64,000 bases of DNA from Monodelphis domestica (GCF_027887165.1 NC_077230.1:328150415-328214414), one strand, 5' to 3'. Numbered from the stretch's first letter, positions 20,911 to 33,325 are shown. Numbers and translations are program-made. Notes: a model not told the origin generated them from the letters alone.

Positions 20911-21455
20911 ATTCATCTCTGTATAAAGCATGCTTAATTTTTTTTTGTTCAGTGCCAGTTTGAAATGCAGTTGTCTGATCCTGTCTTTTAGGGGGGCATC
21001 TGTCATCACTGGCTTGGCTTTCAGACCACTTTGAAGATGATCAATGATTTGAAGCCAAAAAACTGAGAAGTTCATCAGAGCTTGTCAGCCCTGAAGGCAG
21101 ATAACTTAATACACTTTCCTACAGTCTGCAAGTCAAATGTGGTGGTAGAATTGGACCTCCTTGATTGAAAGAGAAGGGAAAAATTATTAAGTAAATTCTT
21201 GGCCAGTAATCATCAAATTTGCTTTTGTCTTGGCTTCTTTGTGGTGACTTAGGAAGACATGGGTCAAGTGCAATTGAGATATTTTAAGGACAAATTGATG
21301 CAAACAAATCAGATTTAGTCTTTCCTGGATGATTACCATAGTTTCCAGATATGGAAAAGCTTGTTTGTGTGGCTGTGCCATTGGACCAAGTAAAAGTCAG
21401 AAGCATTCAGAAGACAGAAATCAGAAAAAGCATGTGTCCTCTATTAGCTCATTTA
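20911..21455. other. Intron DNA without recognised repeats
   Basis: No repeat or exon was recognised. The sequence is fairly complex and might hold conserved non-coding elements. Confidence 0.35.
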
Positions 21456-21560
21456 ATTTTCACTACAACCCTTTCAGATAAGTAGGGAGAAAATATTATC
21501 CCCATTTTACAGATGAAGAAAATGAGGATCAATGGGATTAATTAACTCATTTTTTATTCA
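21456..21560 (-). repeat. MIR-like SINE fragment, antisense
   Basis: 'cactacaaccctttcagata' and 'ccattttacagatgaagaaa' are the 3' half of a MIR in reverse. Confidence 0.75.
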
Positions 21561-24179
21561 ACAACTGTTTCTTAAGCACTCTGAAACACTGCTAGATACT
21601 GAGACATAGATAATAAAGAAGCAATCCTTATAGAGTTTAAGAATTTTAGAATGGTAAAGACAAAGATGACTTTTAACAATGATTCTGTTTTGTGCTCCAC
21701 ATTGGTTAGAAAAAATGACTTGCCAGAGTATGTATTATCATATATCATAAGAGGGCTAGAAGTATTTCTGTTTGACATAGTCCAGTTCTCTTCGGTTTGT
21801 GGTTAGATAGGTAATGGTCCTGCTCTTTCCCTGGGAAAGGAAAAAGGTTACAAGAAGATTAGAATCATATTTGCTTCTGTCTTTATCCTGACAGTGGCAT
21901 TAGAGGCAATAAGGAGGAAGGGAAAAAGAAAAAAATATTCTGTTATTCTGCTTCTTCATTTTGGTGTGGTAATGGCCCTGGCTTCTCAGATGCAATGCCA
22001 GGATAATGCAAATTCTGGCAAGTTCTTAGCATCCTGGAAAGACTTTGAGCATATAAACCAACCCAATTGTCTGAGAACCAGCATAAATCAATTTGGAAAG
22101 ACTTTGTGCTGGAAGGTTGCCACTAGGTGATTTTTTCCATCCAGCAGCAGCAACTCAGTGAGACTATCTACCAAGGTGTCCAGGGATTTAAATGAAACTG
22201 TTTTGGTGAAATGAGTAACCCATACCAGTGAATTGATGAATCCTTGAAATATGGAAATAATCAATGAAGGTTTTTTGGTAATTTAATCATTCACAAAAGA
22301 AAAACAAAGTAGATGCAAAATATTTGCCAGATTCTGTTATACAGTTGAATGGGCAGCCCATCAACTTAGTACATCTATATCTATCTAACTATGTATACAT
22401 ATATACATATATCCCTGATGTTATAAGGAAGAGAGGATTTGAGCACATGAAGTGTAACAGGTAACAGATTATGTAATGAATCAAGCTGAGGACTGATTAG
22501 TAGAAAAGGAGTCTGGTTTGTATTTTGAAGATCACATAGTTATTTTGAAGCACTGTAGGTGATCACTGTTAGAAAGACAAGAATCTAAAATATTCCCATT
22601 TCCCCTAAGATATTATATATCTATGAATCATAAAGTACCACAGTCTTGTAAGAGTCAAAATGATAAGCAACCCAAAGGGTTATGGTAAGATGCATGATGG
22701 GAGTTATCAGGCAAAAGCACATGACTATGAGTAAATGATACATGAAAAGTATCTTAAAATCTGTCAGTAAGGACATCCATTACCACAAAAGGATGTAGGA
22801 TAGATTGTCAGCCTGAATGCTGTAATATTACCCATGAAATATTAAAATAAGTGTTCAAAACATCACATGAATTCTCTATAGATTTCACCAAAAGACTTAG
22901 ATGCAAAAAAAAATTGATTAGGATAAGAAGACATGGAGGGATTTTGATTTTGATCTGCCCTAGATGATTGTAGGAGTCATTGCTTAGATCAAATATCTAT
23001 TTATTTTATTTTAATAAAACATTGCAAATATATAGAGCTCTCCAGTTTACAGTGGGGTTTGTATGTCTAGTTGCTTCTTCTGGTCTCTTTAGATACAGCA
23101 TTATCTCTATCTCTATATAGTTGTCATTTTTATGACTGCATTTTTTTCAGGCTTTTAAAAAAAATAATTGCAGTAATTCCTTACACTTGCTCTGTCCAAA
23201 TCCAGGTAAAAACAAGTTGCTATAATTAGAATTCATTGAATGTTCTAAAAACTATAAGGTATAAAAAAGTGGCGCTAGATGGCAGAGCCCCTGCTGAGAT
23301 CTTTGTCACTGGAGTATGTCAACTGCCAACTGGTACATGGAGACATCTATAGATGGGATTTCTCATGCTGCCTCTCTGGTCTCTTCTCTAGTCCCCTCAT
23401 TTTCAGTTTTTCATGTTCCTTCAGTCCATGTAAGCCCTGGGATTTTATGACTTTATTTGAGATAGAATTTTTGTCATTTCTCCCAAAGATTCCTTTTGTT
23501 GTGTGCCTTCTTCTTGGCAAATGCCAGTCTTAAAAAGAGTATAAAGGCCTTTTGAGCTTTATGCCCATAACGAAAGGATCATTAATGTGCAGTACTTTTG
23601 TCTTCAGAGAAACAGGATTACAGTCAGTTTCAAAAACCTTGACTTTGATGTCTCTGAAAGCACATTGGGAAATCCTTTGGGGTGGTGTCTGCCTCCCTTG
23701 CAACCCAGAGCACAAAAGATGCTCTATTATTGTGTGATGAAAATCTGACGGATATCCTACTACCGGGGGAACCAAGGTCAATTTTTAAAAGCATGCATTC
23801 ATACTGTACCCAAATGGTTGCTTGGCAGCCTAGCTAAAACACCATCCTGACCAAACGAAAACAGTTAGAAATCAAATATACCCCCTAGTTGAGGAGGAGA
23901 TAGTTGGCTGAAAGTTTCTAAGTTCTTGAAAATGAAAGTGACAGTGTATATTTTTATGCATGTTACTCATGCTGATTTTCTTATTTCAAGGATCCAGTGT
24001 ATTAACCTTATTCCATGGTAACATACTAGCTGCTCCATCTAAATCTTATCTCTTTTTCCTCTTTCTAGTCTTTTTGCCCATCTATCTGTTTTCATCTACT
24101 TTTATGCTTCCATTTATCACTCCTCTTTGGATGAATCTGAAATTAGTTCTCTCTGGAGTTCCAGTTCTGCCTTTCCAAT
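21561..24179. other. Intron DNA, mostly unrecognised
   Basis: No exon was recognised. The stretch holds a TA-rich patch at about 22370-22415 and a CTCF-like motif at 23272-23285 (listed separately). ORFs of up to 84 codons (for example 23279-23533, +) show no recognised family. Confidence 0.4.
23272..23285 (+). promoter_or_regulatory. CTCF-like motif
   Basis: 'gcgctagatggcag' fits the vertebrate CTCF core C-C-R-C-Y-A-G-R-K-G-G-C-R-S at 13 of 14 positions. This is a single motif match and occupancy is unknown. Confidence 0.35.
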
Positions 24180-25100
24180 TCTGACAGCTATCACTCTCTG
24201 GATATTTTTACCAGTACCACAAACTCATCTTGTTTAAAATCATATCTTTGCTTCTAATGCCCTTCCCTGACTCCCAGGTTTCTCCCAATACCACCAACCT
24301 TCTGGTCACTTAGGCTCCATACCTTGGAGAATCTTTTTGTCTTCCTTCTGCCCCATATGCAGACAAGCCATCTTGATTAATACTCCAAAATGCCTTATGG
24401 ATCCTTCTTCTTTCGAATTTTCACAGTGACACCCTCATTTAGGTTTTTATTACCTTTTCTATATATAGTTAAAACCTTTAAATAGTCTCCCTCCCTCCAG
24501 TCACCACCCCCTTTTTGATTTATCTTGTGCACTGCCACTAATTTATGTTTCTAATACTCAACTCAGAAACCCTTAGTGGTTTGCCTAGTAAACTGTTACT
24601 TAGCAAATAGTTCAAACTCTGCAGCTGATGGAACTTGTTCCTAAATTACCTTTCCAGCTTCATCTTAATCTAATCCCCAATGGCCAGCTCTTAGAACTAC
24701 TTGCCCATCACTGAGCTCACTTTGAATTTTTGCCCCTTTTCTGATACAAATCACTTGACTGGAATGCACTCCTACCCTGTCTATAGAACTATTGCAAAAA
24801 TAATGAATGAATAAATTGATTACAGATTATAAACTGATTATCATCCTTATACTGTATATTTCCATTGGTTTGAAAACAATGACCATATTTTATATAATTA
24901 TAACTTTGAGTAGTGCAAATTCAAATAACTGATTTCATGGATTTATTATTTGCAGTAATAGGGAACCAAGCTGTATTGAATTCCTTTACATATTTCAAGG
25001 CTCAGTTCTTTTGTGATGCCTTTTTTCATCACCCCACTTAAAAGTGTTACCTACCTCCTTATACTATTTAATTTCTATAATGTATATGGCACTTACCCAA
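24180..25100 (+). repeat. L2-like LINE remains, diverged
   Basis: The region is pyrimidine-rich with L2-like phrases ('atagttcaaactctgcagct', 'acctttccagcttcatctta', 'tttcaaggctcagttctttt'). It is old and probably contains more than one piece. Confidence 0.5.
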
Positions 25101-25649
25101 AGTAAGTAGAACCCACATATGACAAAAAAACAAGATGCCTAGCATATTGGGGCCACATTCCATGGATGGCTTGGAAAAGTTACAGGCAAGAGTTGCATAT
25201 TATTCATTTTTGGAGGAAGTACTTCAATTTACGTATTTGCTCCGGTATATGATGGGCAATATGCAAGGATATTTTCCATCCGAACAACAGACCTTTGGAG
25301 ATGAACTCTAAGGCATTACTCTCAAATTGTGGGAAATTCATTATTGTGACAAGTAGATTAAAGAGAAATTTGGGAACAGGCTTCTCTTTTTAGCATTCTT
25401 GAAATCATATTAGGTTTTTCCATGCATGTGGTCTAGCTATGGGTACAAATAACTGATCTTCTAAAGCATTTTGTGACATTGACTTGTACTGTATATGTCT
25501 TATTTCCTAGTAGCAGTATTTTTCAAATTCCCGATTATTCATTGTTACAATCTCCTTTCTAAAAGCCCTTTCTTTCCAAATTTGTTTTAATTAGATGCTA
25601 ACATAATAATGACAACTTTTATTTTGCAGATATAAAGTTCATAACATGC
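25101..25649. other. Intron DNA, no recognised feature
   Basis: No repeat or exon was recognised. Confidence 0.35.
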
Positions 25650-26010
25650 TTTGGGTCATTTGATGATCACATCAAGCAGAACAGCCAAGGCTGTGATTTT
25701 TATCTCCATTTTAAAAATGAAAAAACCTGGAGTGTTGAGATCATATACTTAGAATTAGAAGGGACTTTAGAAATCACTGATTGTTACATTAAAATACCCA
25801 GTTAATTCATTTGTGGGGAGGGGTGAGAGGGAATTAACTGGATATTTTAATGAAACAAATGAACATATAAAATTTAAAGCCATCTGGTTCAGCTTCATCA
25901 TTTTATAGCTGAGAAAAATGAGTCCCATGGCTTGAACAAGATCATATCACTAGTAAGTAGAAGAGGCAGGATTTAAATCTAGATTTTCCACTTCTTGATA
26001 TCTAGTCTTT
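25650..26010 (-). repeat. MIR-like SINEs, antisense, interrupted by a hairpin element
   Basis: The first piece ends 'tatctccattttaaaaatga'. The second starts 'cttagaattagaagggactt' and resumes at about 25877 with 'catctggttcagcttcatca' and 'acaagatcatatcactagta'. The interruption includes the inverted repeat at 25781-25858. Confidence 0.7.
25781..25858. repeat. Imperfect 28-bp inverted repeat (hairpin / MITE candidate)
   Basis: The left arm 25781-25808 ('ttgttacattaaaataccca' continuing 'gttaattc') is the reverse complement of the right arm 25831-25858, with two mismatches and a 22-nt G-rich loop. It lies within an insertion that splits a MIR, so it is probably the whole or the core of a tiny foldback transposon. 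Confidence 0.8.
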
Positions 26011-27299
26011 TTTTTTTCCTTCTGATTTTGCCTAAAAGCTCCTTAAGATAACTGGCCTACTTAAGATAACTGGAGTCATTCTTATGCTATTCAAAAGCCT
26101 GGGATGAAATTTGACCTAAAATTTCTAAAGAGGCAATTATGGTTGTACACCTAACTTTTTTCTAATATAAACTTCCAAAAATAGCAGGGGGGGGGGGATC
26201 CACTTGGACCTAAAAGATCATTCTATTACCCCAAGGTTTAAAACAGGCCAATTATTGTATCGAGGTGTTATAGAGATAAGACTATTTTTTTAATAACTGT
26301 TATGAAGAATGAGAAAAATCAAATCAGGATCACTAGGTAGAGTCATTTTTCATAAACTTATCTGTATAGTCTAGGCTTGTTATCTTATGGGATTTTTTTT
26401 ATCATGGAAACATGATATTGAGAATTCAGTGATGGAAACAAGTTTTTTTTTTAAGTGAAGGATTCAGGGGAAACGTTTCTCTTATATTTCTAGCAAAGTT
26501 TGAAAGAAAAAGTTTGGTATGGACCCTGAGTTGTTCCCAGGGTCTTTGATCTGTTCTGATTGATCCTATGTGGTAGTTGTCTTTGATTCATTATCAACCT
26601 CTAAGGGCGAATGTTTATTATAGGGTTAGCATTACAAATATTTGTAATTGCTTCACATCAGAGAAGGAAGGAAGGCTGTAAACACATTTGTAATTCGTTT
26701 GGAAGATGGTGTTTAGATCTGTGGCTGCATGAAGTTTGTAGCTTTGACTTTGCCAGTGAAGGGGCTTTTCATATACAGTACACTTGAAGGGAAGTGAAGC
26801 TTTACAAGCTTCTTTGATCAAGTAATCTTTTCATCAGTTAGGGTTTATTGTCTGGCCCTCTGTGCTCTACTTTTGTTGCACTGTTTGTGTTACAGCTCTT
26901 TGTCATATTCTTTATTAAGGGCATCAGAATAAGGACCTTCTTCATGTTTGCCCACTTTCTTTTTGAATGCTAGAATGTAACATCTAAGAGATGTATAACT
27001 GTTAATAAGAGATCTGTGACAAGTTTTATTTGTATCCCAGGGCTTGAACCATCAAATATCCATTTTTCAACTTTGGCAGGAACTGGTTTGAAATCTTGTC
27101 TTTCGTGAAATTTACTGACTGCCTTGTGGCTAAAAGTAAATGGCGGCTGCTATGTTAGTTCTTTTAATCAATGATAGTGAAAGCCACAAGTGGCTTTGGA
27201 TATAGCTATTCAACTTCACTCTGAACCCTCACACTGTTCAACAAATGCCAGAGGGTTACAGATTCTAGGCATGTATAGGTAAGGCTCATAGAAGAGTTA
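26011..27299. other. Intron DNA, mostly unrecognised
   Basis: It contains a poly-G run at about 26187-26197 and a perfect 18-bp palindrome at 26631-26648. No exon or repeat family was recognised. Confidence 0.4.
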
Positions 27300-27402
27300 T
27301 GTGACCTGGTATTTAATCCCTACTGCCTAGACTTTTCTGCTCTTCTTCCTTGGAACCAATGCTTAGTATTGATTCCAAGAAGAAAGGTAAGAGGTTTTTG
27401 TT
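27300..27402 (+). repeat. Mar1-like SINE, 5'-truncated
   Basis: Only the 3' part is present: 'ttccttggaaccaatgctta', 'gtattgattccaag' and 'gaaaggtaagagg'. Confidence 0.8.
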
Positions 27403-27414
27403 TTGTTTTGTTTT

Positions 27415-27505
27415 TAAGAGGCATTGTAGAAAGAATTCTGGCTCTGGATTTAAGAGATCTGATTTCAAATCCTACTTCTCTTCCTTGCCACCTGTGTGAC
27501 CTTGG
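27415..27505 (+). repeat. MIR-like SINE 5' half
   Basis: 'ggcattgtagaaagaattct', 'ggctctggatttaagagatc' and 'cacctgtgtgaccttgg'. Confidence 0.75.
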
Positions 27506-28084
27506 TATTCTGGACCAGCCTTATGGCTTGTCTAGTGATTCAGGCTGAAGTCAAAATTCAATAAGCCATTTGTGAAGGCTGAAATACAATGGAAAAATCT
27601 TATTAAGAGTAGATTAAAAGAAAATACCTTCCTAAATTGAAAGAATATTTAAAATACCATTCTCCTTTTACTACTCAGTCACTGGATCAGGAACTCAGGC
27701 TTTAAGAGCTCATGTGTTCTCTGACCTCAACATCCACTTGGCTTGTGCTTTCAAATGTCCTCTCCATCTCTTTAAGGCATCAGCCCAGCAAATGCCAGAA
27801 TGGAGCACCTTGGGTGGGACCTCTAAGTAGGGGAAGGGATACCTAGTGTGGAGAGGGCTGAAAGGGAAGGATCAAAGGGGAAGCTTCAACCTGTGGTGAA
27901 AAGCAGGAGCTTGGACATGCCTTTTGCCCTAGGCAGGGCTTGAAGGCAAAAGACCAGTCTCTCATTCCCAGCCAATTAAAAAAGAAACAACAAAACAAGT
28001 AGGCAAGAGTGTCCCCCCAAATAGAGGCCACTTCACTAACCACTCACACACCTCCATTTTCAGCTCCTTTTGTGTGTTGTCTAC
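27506..28084. other. Intron DNA, no recognised feature
   Basis: No exon or repeat was recognised. Confidence 0.35.
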
Positions 28085-28345
28085 CCCTAGTAGAATGTAA
28101 GCTCCTTGAGGGCAAGATGTGTCTTTTTGTGTTTATTTGTGTCTCTGAAGCTTTGAAGTCCTTGGCAAATAGTAAATGCTTACTAAATGCACATTGTCTT
28201 TTAAGACTGATGCAAAATAAATATTATTCCTACTCTACATGGAAAGTAACTTAACTTTCTAGAGCCTCAATTTCCTCATCTGTAAAAATAGAGTTGGAGT
28301 TGAAGGCCTCTGAAGTCCTTTCTGTCTCTAACCTATGGCCCTCTG
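28085..28345 (+). repeat. L2 3' terminus followed by MIR 3' half
   Basis: 28085-28205: 'gtagaatgtaagctccttga', 'gggcaagatgtgtc' and 'aatagtaaatgcttac' (L2). 28238-28345: 'gagcctcaatttcctcatct' and 'gaaggcctctgaagtccttt' (MIR). Confidence 0.75.
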
Positions 28346-28699
28346 TGGTAGAGGGATCAGTTTGAGTTTTTTACTCATTATGGAGTCAGTTTCTACTGCC
28401 ACACTCGTGGCTTACTCAAGTCTCCTCTATCTACTACAGAAGCTCCTCTTCACTTTTATCAAATTCATACTTTGTTTTAAAATTAAGGTACTTGCTACTT
28501 AGATGAATAAGAAGACTACCTTATCATATGCTCTAGCTGTTTGAAATGCCTGTGGAAGGCTTGACTGATGTAGTTTGAGAATCATTTCCTATTCTATTAA
28601 TATCTTTAAGATTTTAAGGTTGTAAACACTTGAGAGGAAGAAATGTACAATTTTGTTTAAATTGTAATTTCTCAAAACTAGATATGCAAAGGTTCTGTT
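28346..28699. other. Intron DNA, no recognised feature
   Basis: No exon or repeat was recognised. Confidence 0.35.
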
Positions 28700-29400
28700 T
28701 GTGAAGTTGTGAACTAGTCCAACCATTCTGGAAAGCAATTTGGAATTATGACCAAAAGGCTATTAAACTGTGCATACCATTTGTCCGAGAAATAATGAGA
28801 AAGAGGAAAAGGATCTAAAAGTACAAAAATATTTATAACAACTATTTTTGTTGTGGCAAAAAAATTGGAAACTGAGAGGATTCCCATAAATTGAGAAATG
28901 AATAAATAAGTTATGGCATGTGAATGTAAAAGAAAACTATTGTGCTGTAAGAAATGATGAAGGAGTTGGTTTCAGAAAAACCTGGGAAACTCATATGAAC
29001 TGATGCAAAGCAAAGTTAGCAGAACCAGAAAAACAACTAGTAACAGCAATATTATAAAAATAATCAATTTTGAAAGATTTAGCAACTCTAATCCACACAA
29101 TGATTCCTTACAATTCTGAAGCACTCATGATGAAACAAGCTATTCACCTTCAGCAAAAGAACCAATGGACTCAGAGTGAAAATTGAAGCATAGTTTGTTT
29201 CTTTCATTTAAAAAAAATAGCTAATGTAGAATTTTGTTTTGCAAAACTATACATATTTGTAAAGGAATTTGTTTTTCTTGCCTTCTCACTGGGTGAAGTA
29301 GCGGAAGGAGAGGAAGAGAATTTGGAACTGAAAAAAAAGAATAAAAAAATCTCTGTGTCAAAAAATAAATATATAGATTTTTTAAAAAGTTAATTCCCAG
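28700..29400 (+). mobile_element. 5'-truncated L1, 3' UTR
   Basis: 'aaccattctggaaagcaatt', 'gtgctgtaagaaatgatgaa', 'ggtttcagaaaaacctggga', 'tgaactgatgcaaagcaaag' and 'tagcagaaccagaaaaacaa' are in L1 order. An A/T-rich end follows. Confidence 0.85.
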
Positions 29401-29899
29401 GATTCCTTTATTTCAGTATCTTGTTTTGGTTTGAAATCCTAAAGCCATTATTAATGCTAGTATGAAACCTTGAGGGCTTTTGTTATATCAGTGTTACAAA
29501 CTTCTGTCTGAAATTCTCAATATGAGACAATACTTATATAGCTTTTTTTTTTCCTTTAAGGGAAAAAATCCAGATCCAATAAAATTCAGGCCATGGCTTT
29601 TAAGGTGAAGTTCTCCAAATAATTGTTTCTTTGTTATGGAGAATATCAGTTATATTTTGTATAAAGTGAGTGTCCTCTTTGTGGTAATATATTATAGTTT
29701 TGACTACTATGGGAACATTAGTCTGTGTGTTGGGAAGGGGCTTACCCTTGGTATAAATATTTTGGTGGGTGCCTTTACTTTCAATGAATCCTAGACTATT
29801 GATAAAAAGGTTTTGCTATATTTTTATTGGTCCTCTTCCCTTCTGCTATAGCAATAGCCTATTTAAGAATCAACCTGGGGTATAACCTCAAGATTAATC
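29401..29899. other. Intron DNA, no recognised feature
   Basis: No exon or repeat was recognised. Confidence 0.35.
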
Positions 29900-30075
29900 T
29901 TTCTTCAGAGACAGATTTAGTGCTAGAAAGGAACTTAGAGGACACTTCCCTCATATTTTATAGATGAGGAAATTGAGGTTCAGTGACTTATCCAGAATCA
30001 CTTAGTAAATAGCAGAACTAGGATTCAAACCCATGCCCCTCCCAACCCTGATCCAAATCTAGCATCCTTTTCTAC
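29900..30075 (-). repeat. MIR-like SINE, antisense
   Basis: 'gtgctagaaaggaacttaga', 'atagatgaggaaattgaggt' and 'gaactaggattcaaacccat'. Confidence 0.85.
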
Positions 30076-30855
30076 TATAATTCACTTTTCTAAGGTCAAT
30101 AGTACCATTTTCCTCACTCCATTTTGGGCTCTGGATTTTTTTCTCCAATGTTGACAAAAATCTTAAAATTTCCTTTTAAGAATGGGGAGGAGATGGACCA
30201 AAGGGACAAAATACATAGATGGATATTAAATACACCAGCCAGCAGTAGCTTGGCAATGAATTTCCCAAAGCAATTTTCTACAATATTGTAAGCAGAAAGA
30301 AAAGTTCCACTTAGGATGAACTTTTGGTAACCATGAATTCAAGGATTCCAAGAAGTAAGTTCCCTGTGTACAGACCCTTTTACCTTAGGCATGTTGTGTA
30401 GTAATGGAGTGTAATTATTTCCTTCAAAGTATGCTGGAAGCTCATTGTTTGTGTTTTGCTGATGTTTATAAGAGTCTGTAGTGAGCACTAATTTCCTGCA
30501 AAAAGAATAAAAGATATCCATAATTGCCATGTTAGTTTGAAGAATGATTGCAGAGAAATGAATACAGCTGTGCTTATTTCAGTAAGTAGATATTACTTGG
30601 GCTTCTCACTGTGTGGGTTTGGGCAAATAGTTTGTTCTTGACTTACTTTGTTTCAGAGGAAGGGCAGTTCTGGTACACAGCCTTGTAGGCAGTGTTTAAT
30701 CACCTCCAACTCTGTAACCTGGTAATTAAAAACCATTTGGGTTAACCACAGCCTGAAACTAAGAGGAGAAGACATATCAAAGGTAAGCCACCATGGGTCT
30801 TTTCCAATGTTAGGGAAATTCTGGCAACAGTGAATTCGTTTGGTTCATTCATTGC
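30076..30855. other. Intron DNA, no recognised feature
   Basis: No exon or repeat was recognised. Confidence 0.35.
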
Positions 30856-31065
30856 ATCATAGTAGAAGAAACATCAGATTTCATATCGGAGAACCTGGGT
30901 TCAAATCTGATTCTGTTCCTGATTAGTTGTGGGATGTTGGAGCATGATCTATTGCCCCCCTGGGCCTCACTTGCATCATCTATAAAATGAAATGTTGGTC
31001 CAAACAATTTGTTAAGTAATTCTAGCTTAACCATATGATTCTTTGCTGTTTCAGGAAATTGATAA
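30856..31065 (+). repeat. MIR-like SINE
   Basis: 'gagaacctgggttcaaatct', 'gggcctcacttgcatcatct' and 'ataaaatgaaatgttgg' in order. Confidence 0.75.
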
Positions 31066-31679
31066 TTACCACATGGGACATGGTGTGTCCCATATTGACA
31101 TATTTGGTGACCATATTTTATCCCAGCCTGGGTTGGATTAATATTCAGTGAATTTTGCTGGGATCGATGATAACTCATACTTTGGATTTAATATCTACCA
31201 CTGGAAGGTATATTAGAGATCATTCTACTCATATTTTAAAGATGTCCTGAAACTTATAGTACCATAGACCTTGTCTATTTTGAATGTAAAAATAGAACTC
31301 ATCTAATAAATGAGATGTTGCCTAAATGTGTATGATGGACAAAAGCCCTGAATTTGGAGCATGAATCTTGGTTCTGCTACTTAGCACTGATGTGCATGGT
31401 GGGAAATCACATTTATTCTCTGGAGCTCAGTTTACTTATCAATGGGTTGAACTCTAACGTTTAATTAGTTCTTGTCACTTTGAAAACCCTTTATGCTAGA
31501 CTGTAACTTGCTTTCTAGAAAAAATATTGTACTTCAAAAATATATTCCTCACCACACCATCACACTGCCTGAAATGCTACTATTAGAGATTCATTTTGGG
31601 CTAACAAGTCTCGTGTAAACTAGTATATAAAACAGAAATGCTCAGACAAATATTGTGGTCTTTCAAAGGTAACAAGGAT
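31066..31679. other. Intron DNA with one MIR fragment
   Basis: A diverged + strand MIR lies at about 31340-31480 ('gccctgaatttggagcatga', 'ctggagctcagtttacttat'). Nothing else was recognised. Confidence 0.45.
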
Positions 31680-32280
31680 CAATGAAATCTCTTAATTGAC
31701 ATGATCATTTTTTCAGACCTAATCCTTTTTAACCTTTCTGCTATTCTGACACTATTGATCACTTTTTCGCTGGATACTTTTTTTCCCTTAGGTTTTTGTG
31801 ATGATACTTTGTTCTAGTTTGCCTTCTACCTGTGCCTGTTCCTTTTAGGTTACCTTTGCTGGTTCATTGCCCACATCATGGCTCTTAACTGTGGATGTTC
31901 TACAAGGTTCTATCCTAGACCCTCTTATCTCCTCTCTTTTTAGCTTCCATGGGCTTAAATATTAACTCTATAAGGATAATTCCCAGAAATACATATCCAG
32001 TTCAGTGTCACCAATTGCCTAATGGATATCCCAAACAAGACTTCTTAAACTCAACCTTGAACACATTATCTTTTTCCTTAAACCCTTTCCTCTTCCTAAT
32101 TCTATTCCTTTTGCAGGCAGCACCATCCTTCCATGTCTCTAGCTCATAATCTCAGTATTTTCCTCGACTCCTTACTCTCTTTCATCTCACATATCCAATC
32201 AGTCTCCAATTTTTCCTTTTTACCTTCATATTATTTCTTGCATCATACTCTACTTAAACAGCCATCACCTTAGTTCAGAT
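31680..32280 (+). repeat. L2 LINE body fragment
   Basis: 'atgttctacaaggttctatc', 'tagcttccatgggcttaaat', 'ttaaactcaaccttgaacac' and 'ctcacatatccaatcagtct' match marsupial/monotreme L2 order. Confidence 0.75.
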
Positions 32281-32335
32281 CTTCTTAACTCCAGGCTCAG
32301 CACTCTATTCACTGTTCCACATAGCTGCCTCTACA
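32281..32335 (-). repeat. SINE head fragment, antisense
   Basis: 'ctccaggctcagcactctat' and 'ccacatagctgcctc' are the reverse complement of a tRNA-derived SINE head. Confidence 0.65.
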
Positions 32336-32517
32336 TGGAGGAAGACAGTTGCTAGGATGATAATAAGGTTGGTTATATTACTGACTGATCAGACCCAAGT
32401 TGTGTTGGTTATGGGGATGGAGATCCAGTGCCATGCTATTATGTTTTGTGCTTGGCACTGTTCTGGTCAACATTTTTGACTGCGACTTTAAGGAAGGAAT
32501 GGAGAATTAATGAAACA

Positions 32518-32534
32518 CATCTATCATCTATCTA

Positions 32535-32589
<55 letters not shown>

Positions 32590-32678
32590 GTCTATTAATG
32601 TGTTTATTTGTATGTCTATCAATCTGTCTATCTGTCTATCTGATCTATCTATCATCTATCTATCTATCCATCCATCCA

Positions 32679-32731
<53 letters not shown>

Positions 32732-32841
32732 GTCTGTCTATTAATCTGTTTATTTGTATGTCTATCAATCTGTCTATCTATCTGATCTATCTATCTGTCT
32801 GTCTTTCTATTAATCTGTTTATTTGTATGTCTATCAATCTA

Positions 32842-32909
<68 letters not shown>

Positions 32910-32928
32910 CCTATCTATCTCTATCTCA
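32518..32928 (+). repeat. (TCTA)n/(TCTG)n tract with higher-order repeats
   Basis: About 410 bp of tetranucleotides. The interruption 'attaatctgtttatttgtat' followed by 'gtctatcaatct' appears three times (from 32594, 32740 and 32809). Frames such as YLSIYLSI are consequences of the repeat. Confidence 0.96.
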
Positions 32929-33185
32929 CCTAGGCTGGAAGTATAGGGACTACTCATGGGCCCAGGCTCATTATGCTCATTAGGGGGACTTTGGCCTTCT
33001 CTGTTTTCTGATCTGGAACAGTTTGCCTCTCCTGCTTTCCTCTACCTCCCAAGGGTTCAGCTGATAGGGTACAGTTGGACCATGCTTACCAAACTTGCAA
33101 GTACATCAGCTAGGAGAGGCTGGGATTTACTTTATATTTTGGACTACATATTTGGATATATACTTGACAACTTGAAACCATAAAG
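32929..33185 (+). repeat. Repeat resembling a 7SL-like/unknown SINE, copy 1
   Basis: 'ctcacctaggctggaagtat' at the start and 'tttggccttctctgttttct' inside match the copy at 59594-59870. Both copies follow a simple repeat. The 'aggctgga' motif recalls 7SL-type SINEs, but this assignment is weak. Confidence 0.4.
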
Positions 33186-33275
33186 TGAAATGTATTAAGG
33201 GTAAAGGCTAAATAGTATACTTAAAGAAATAAGTTCAACTTTACAAATACTATGTAAGAAGCAGGAATGTTGACC

Positions 33276-33277
<2 letters not shown>

Positions 33278-33325
<48 letters not shown>
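33278..33325 (+). repeat. (TAG)n trinucleotide microsatellite
   Basis: About 16 uninterrupted TAG units. Confidence 0.97.

Noticed and set aside
32510..32946. [12 protein letters not shown] ORFs
   Set aside because: They are translations of the TCTA/TCTG tetranucleotide tract.
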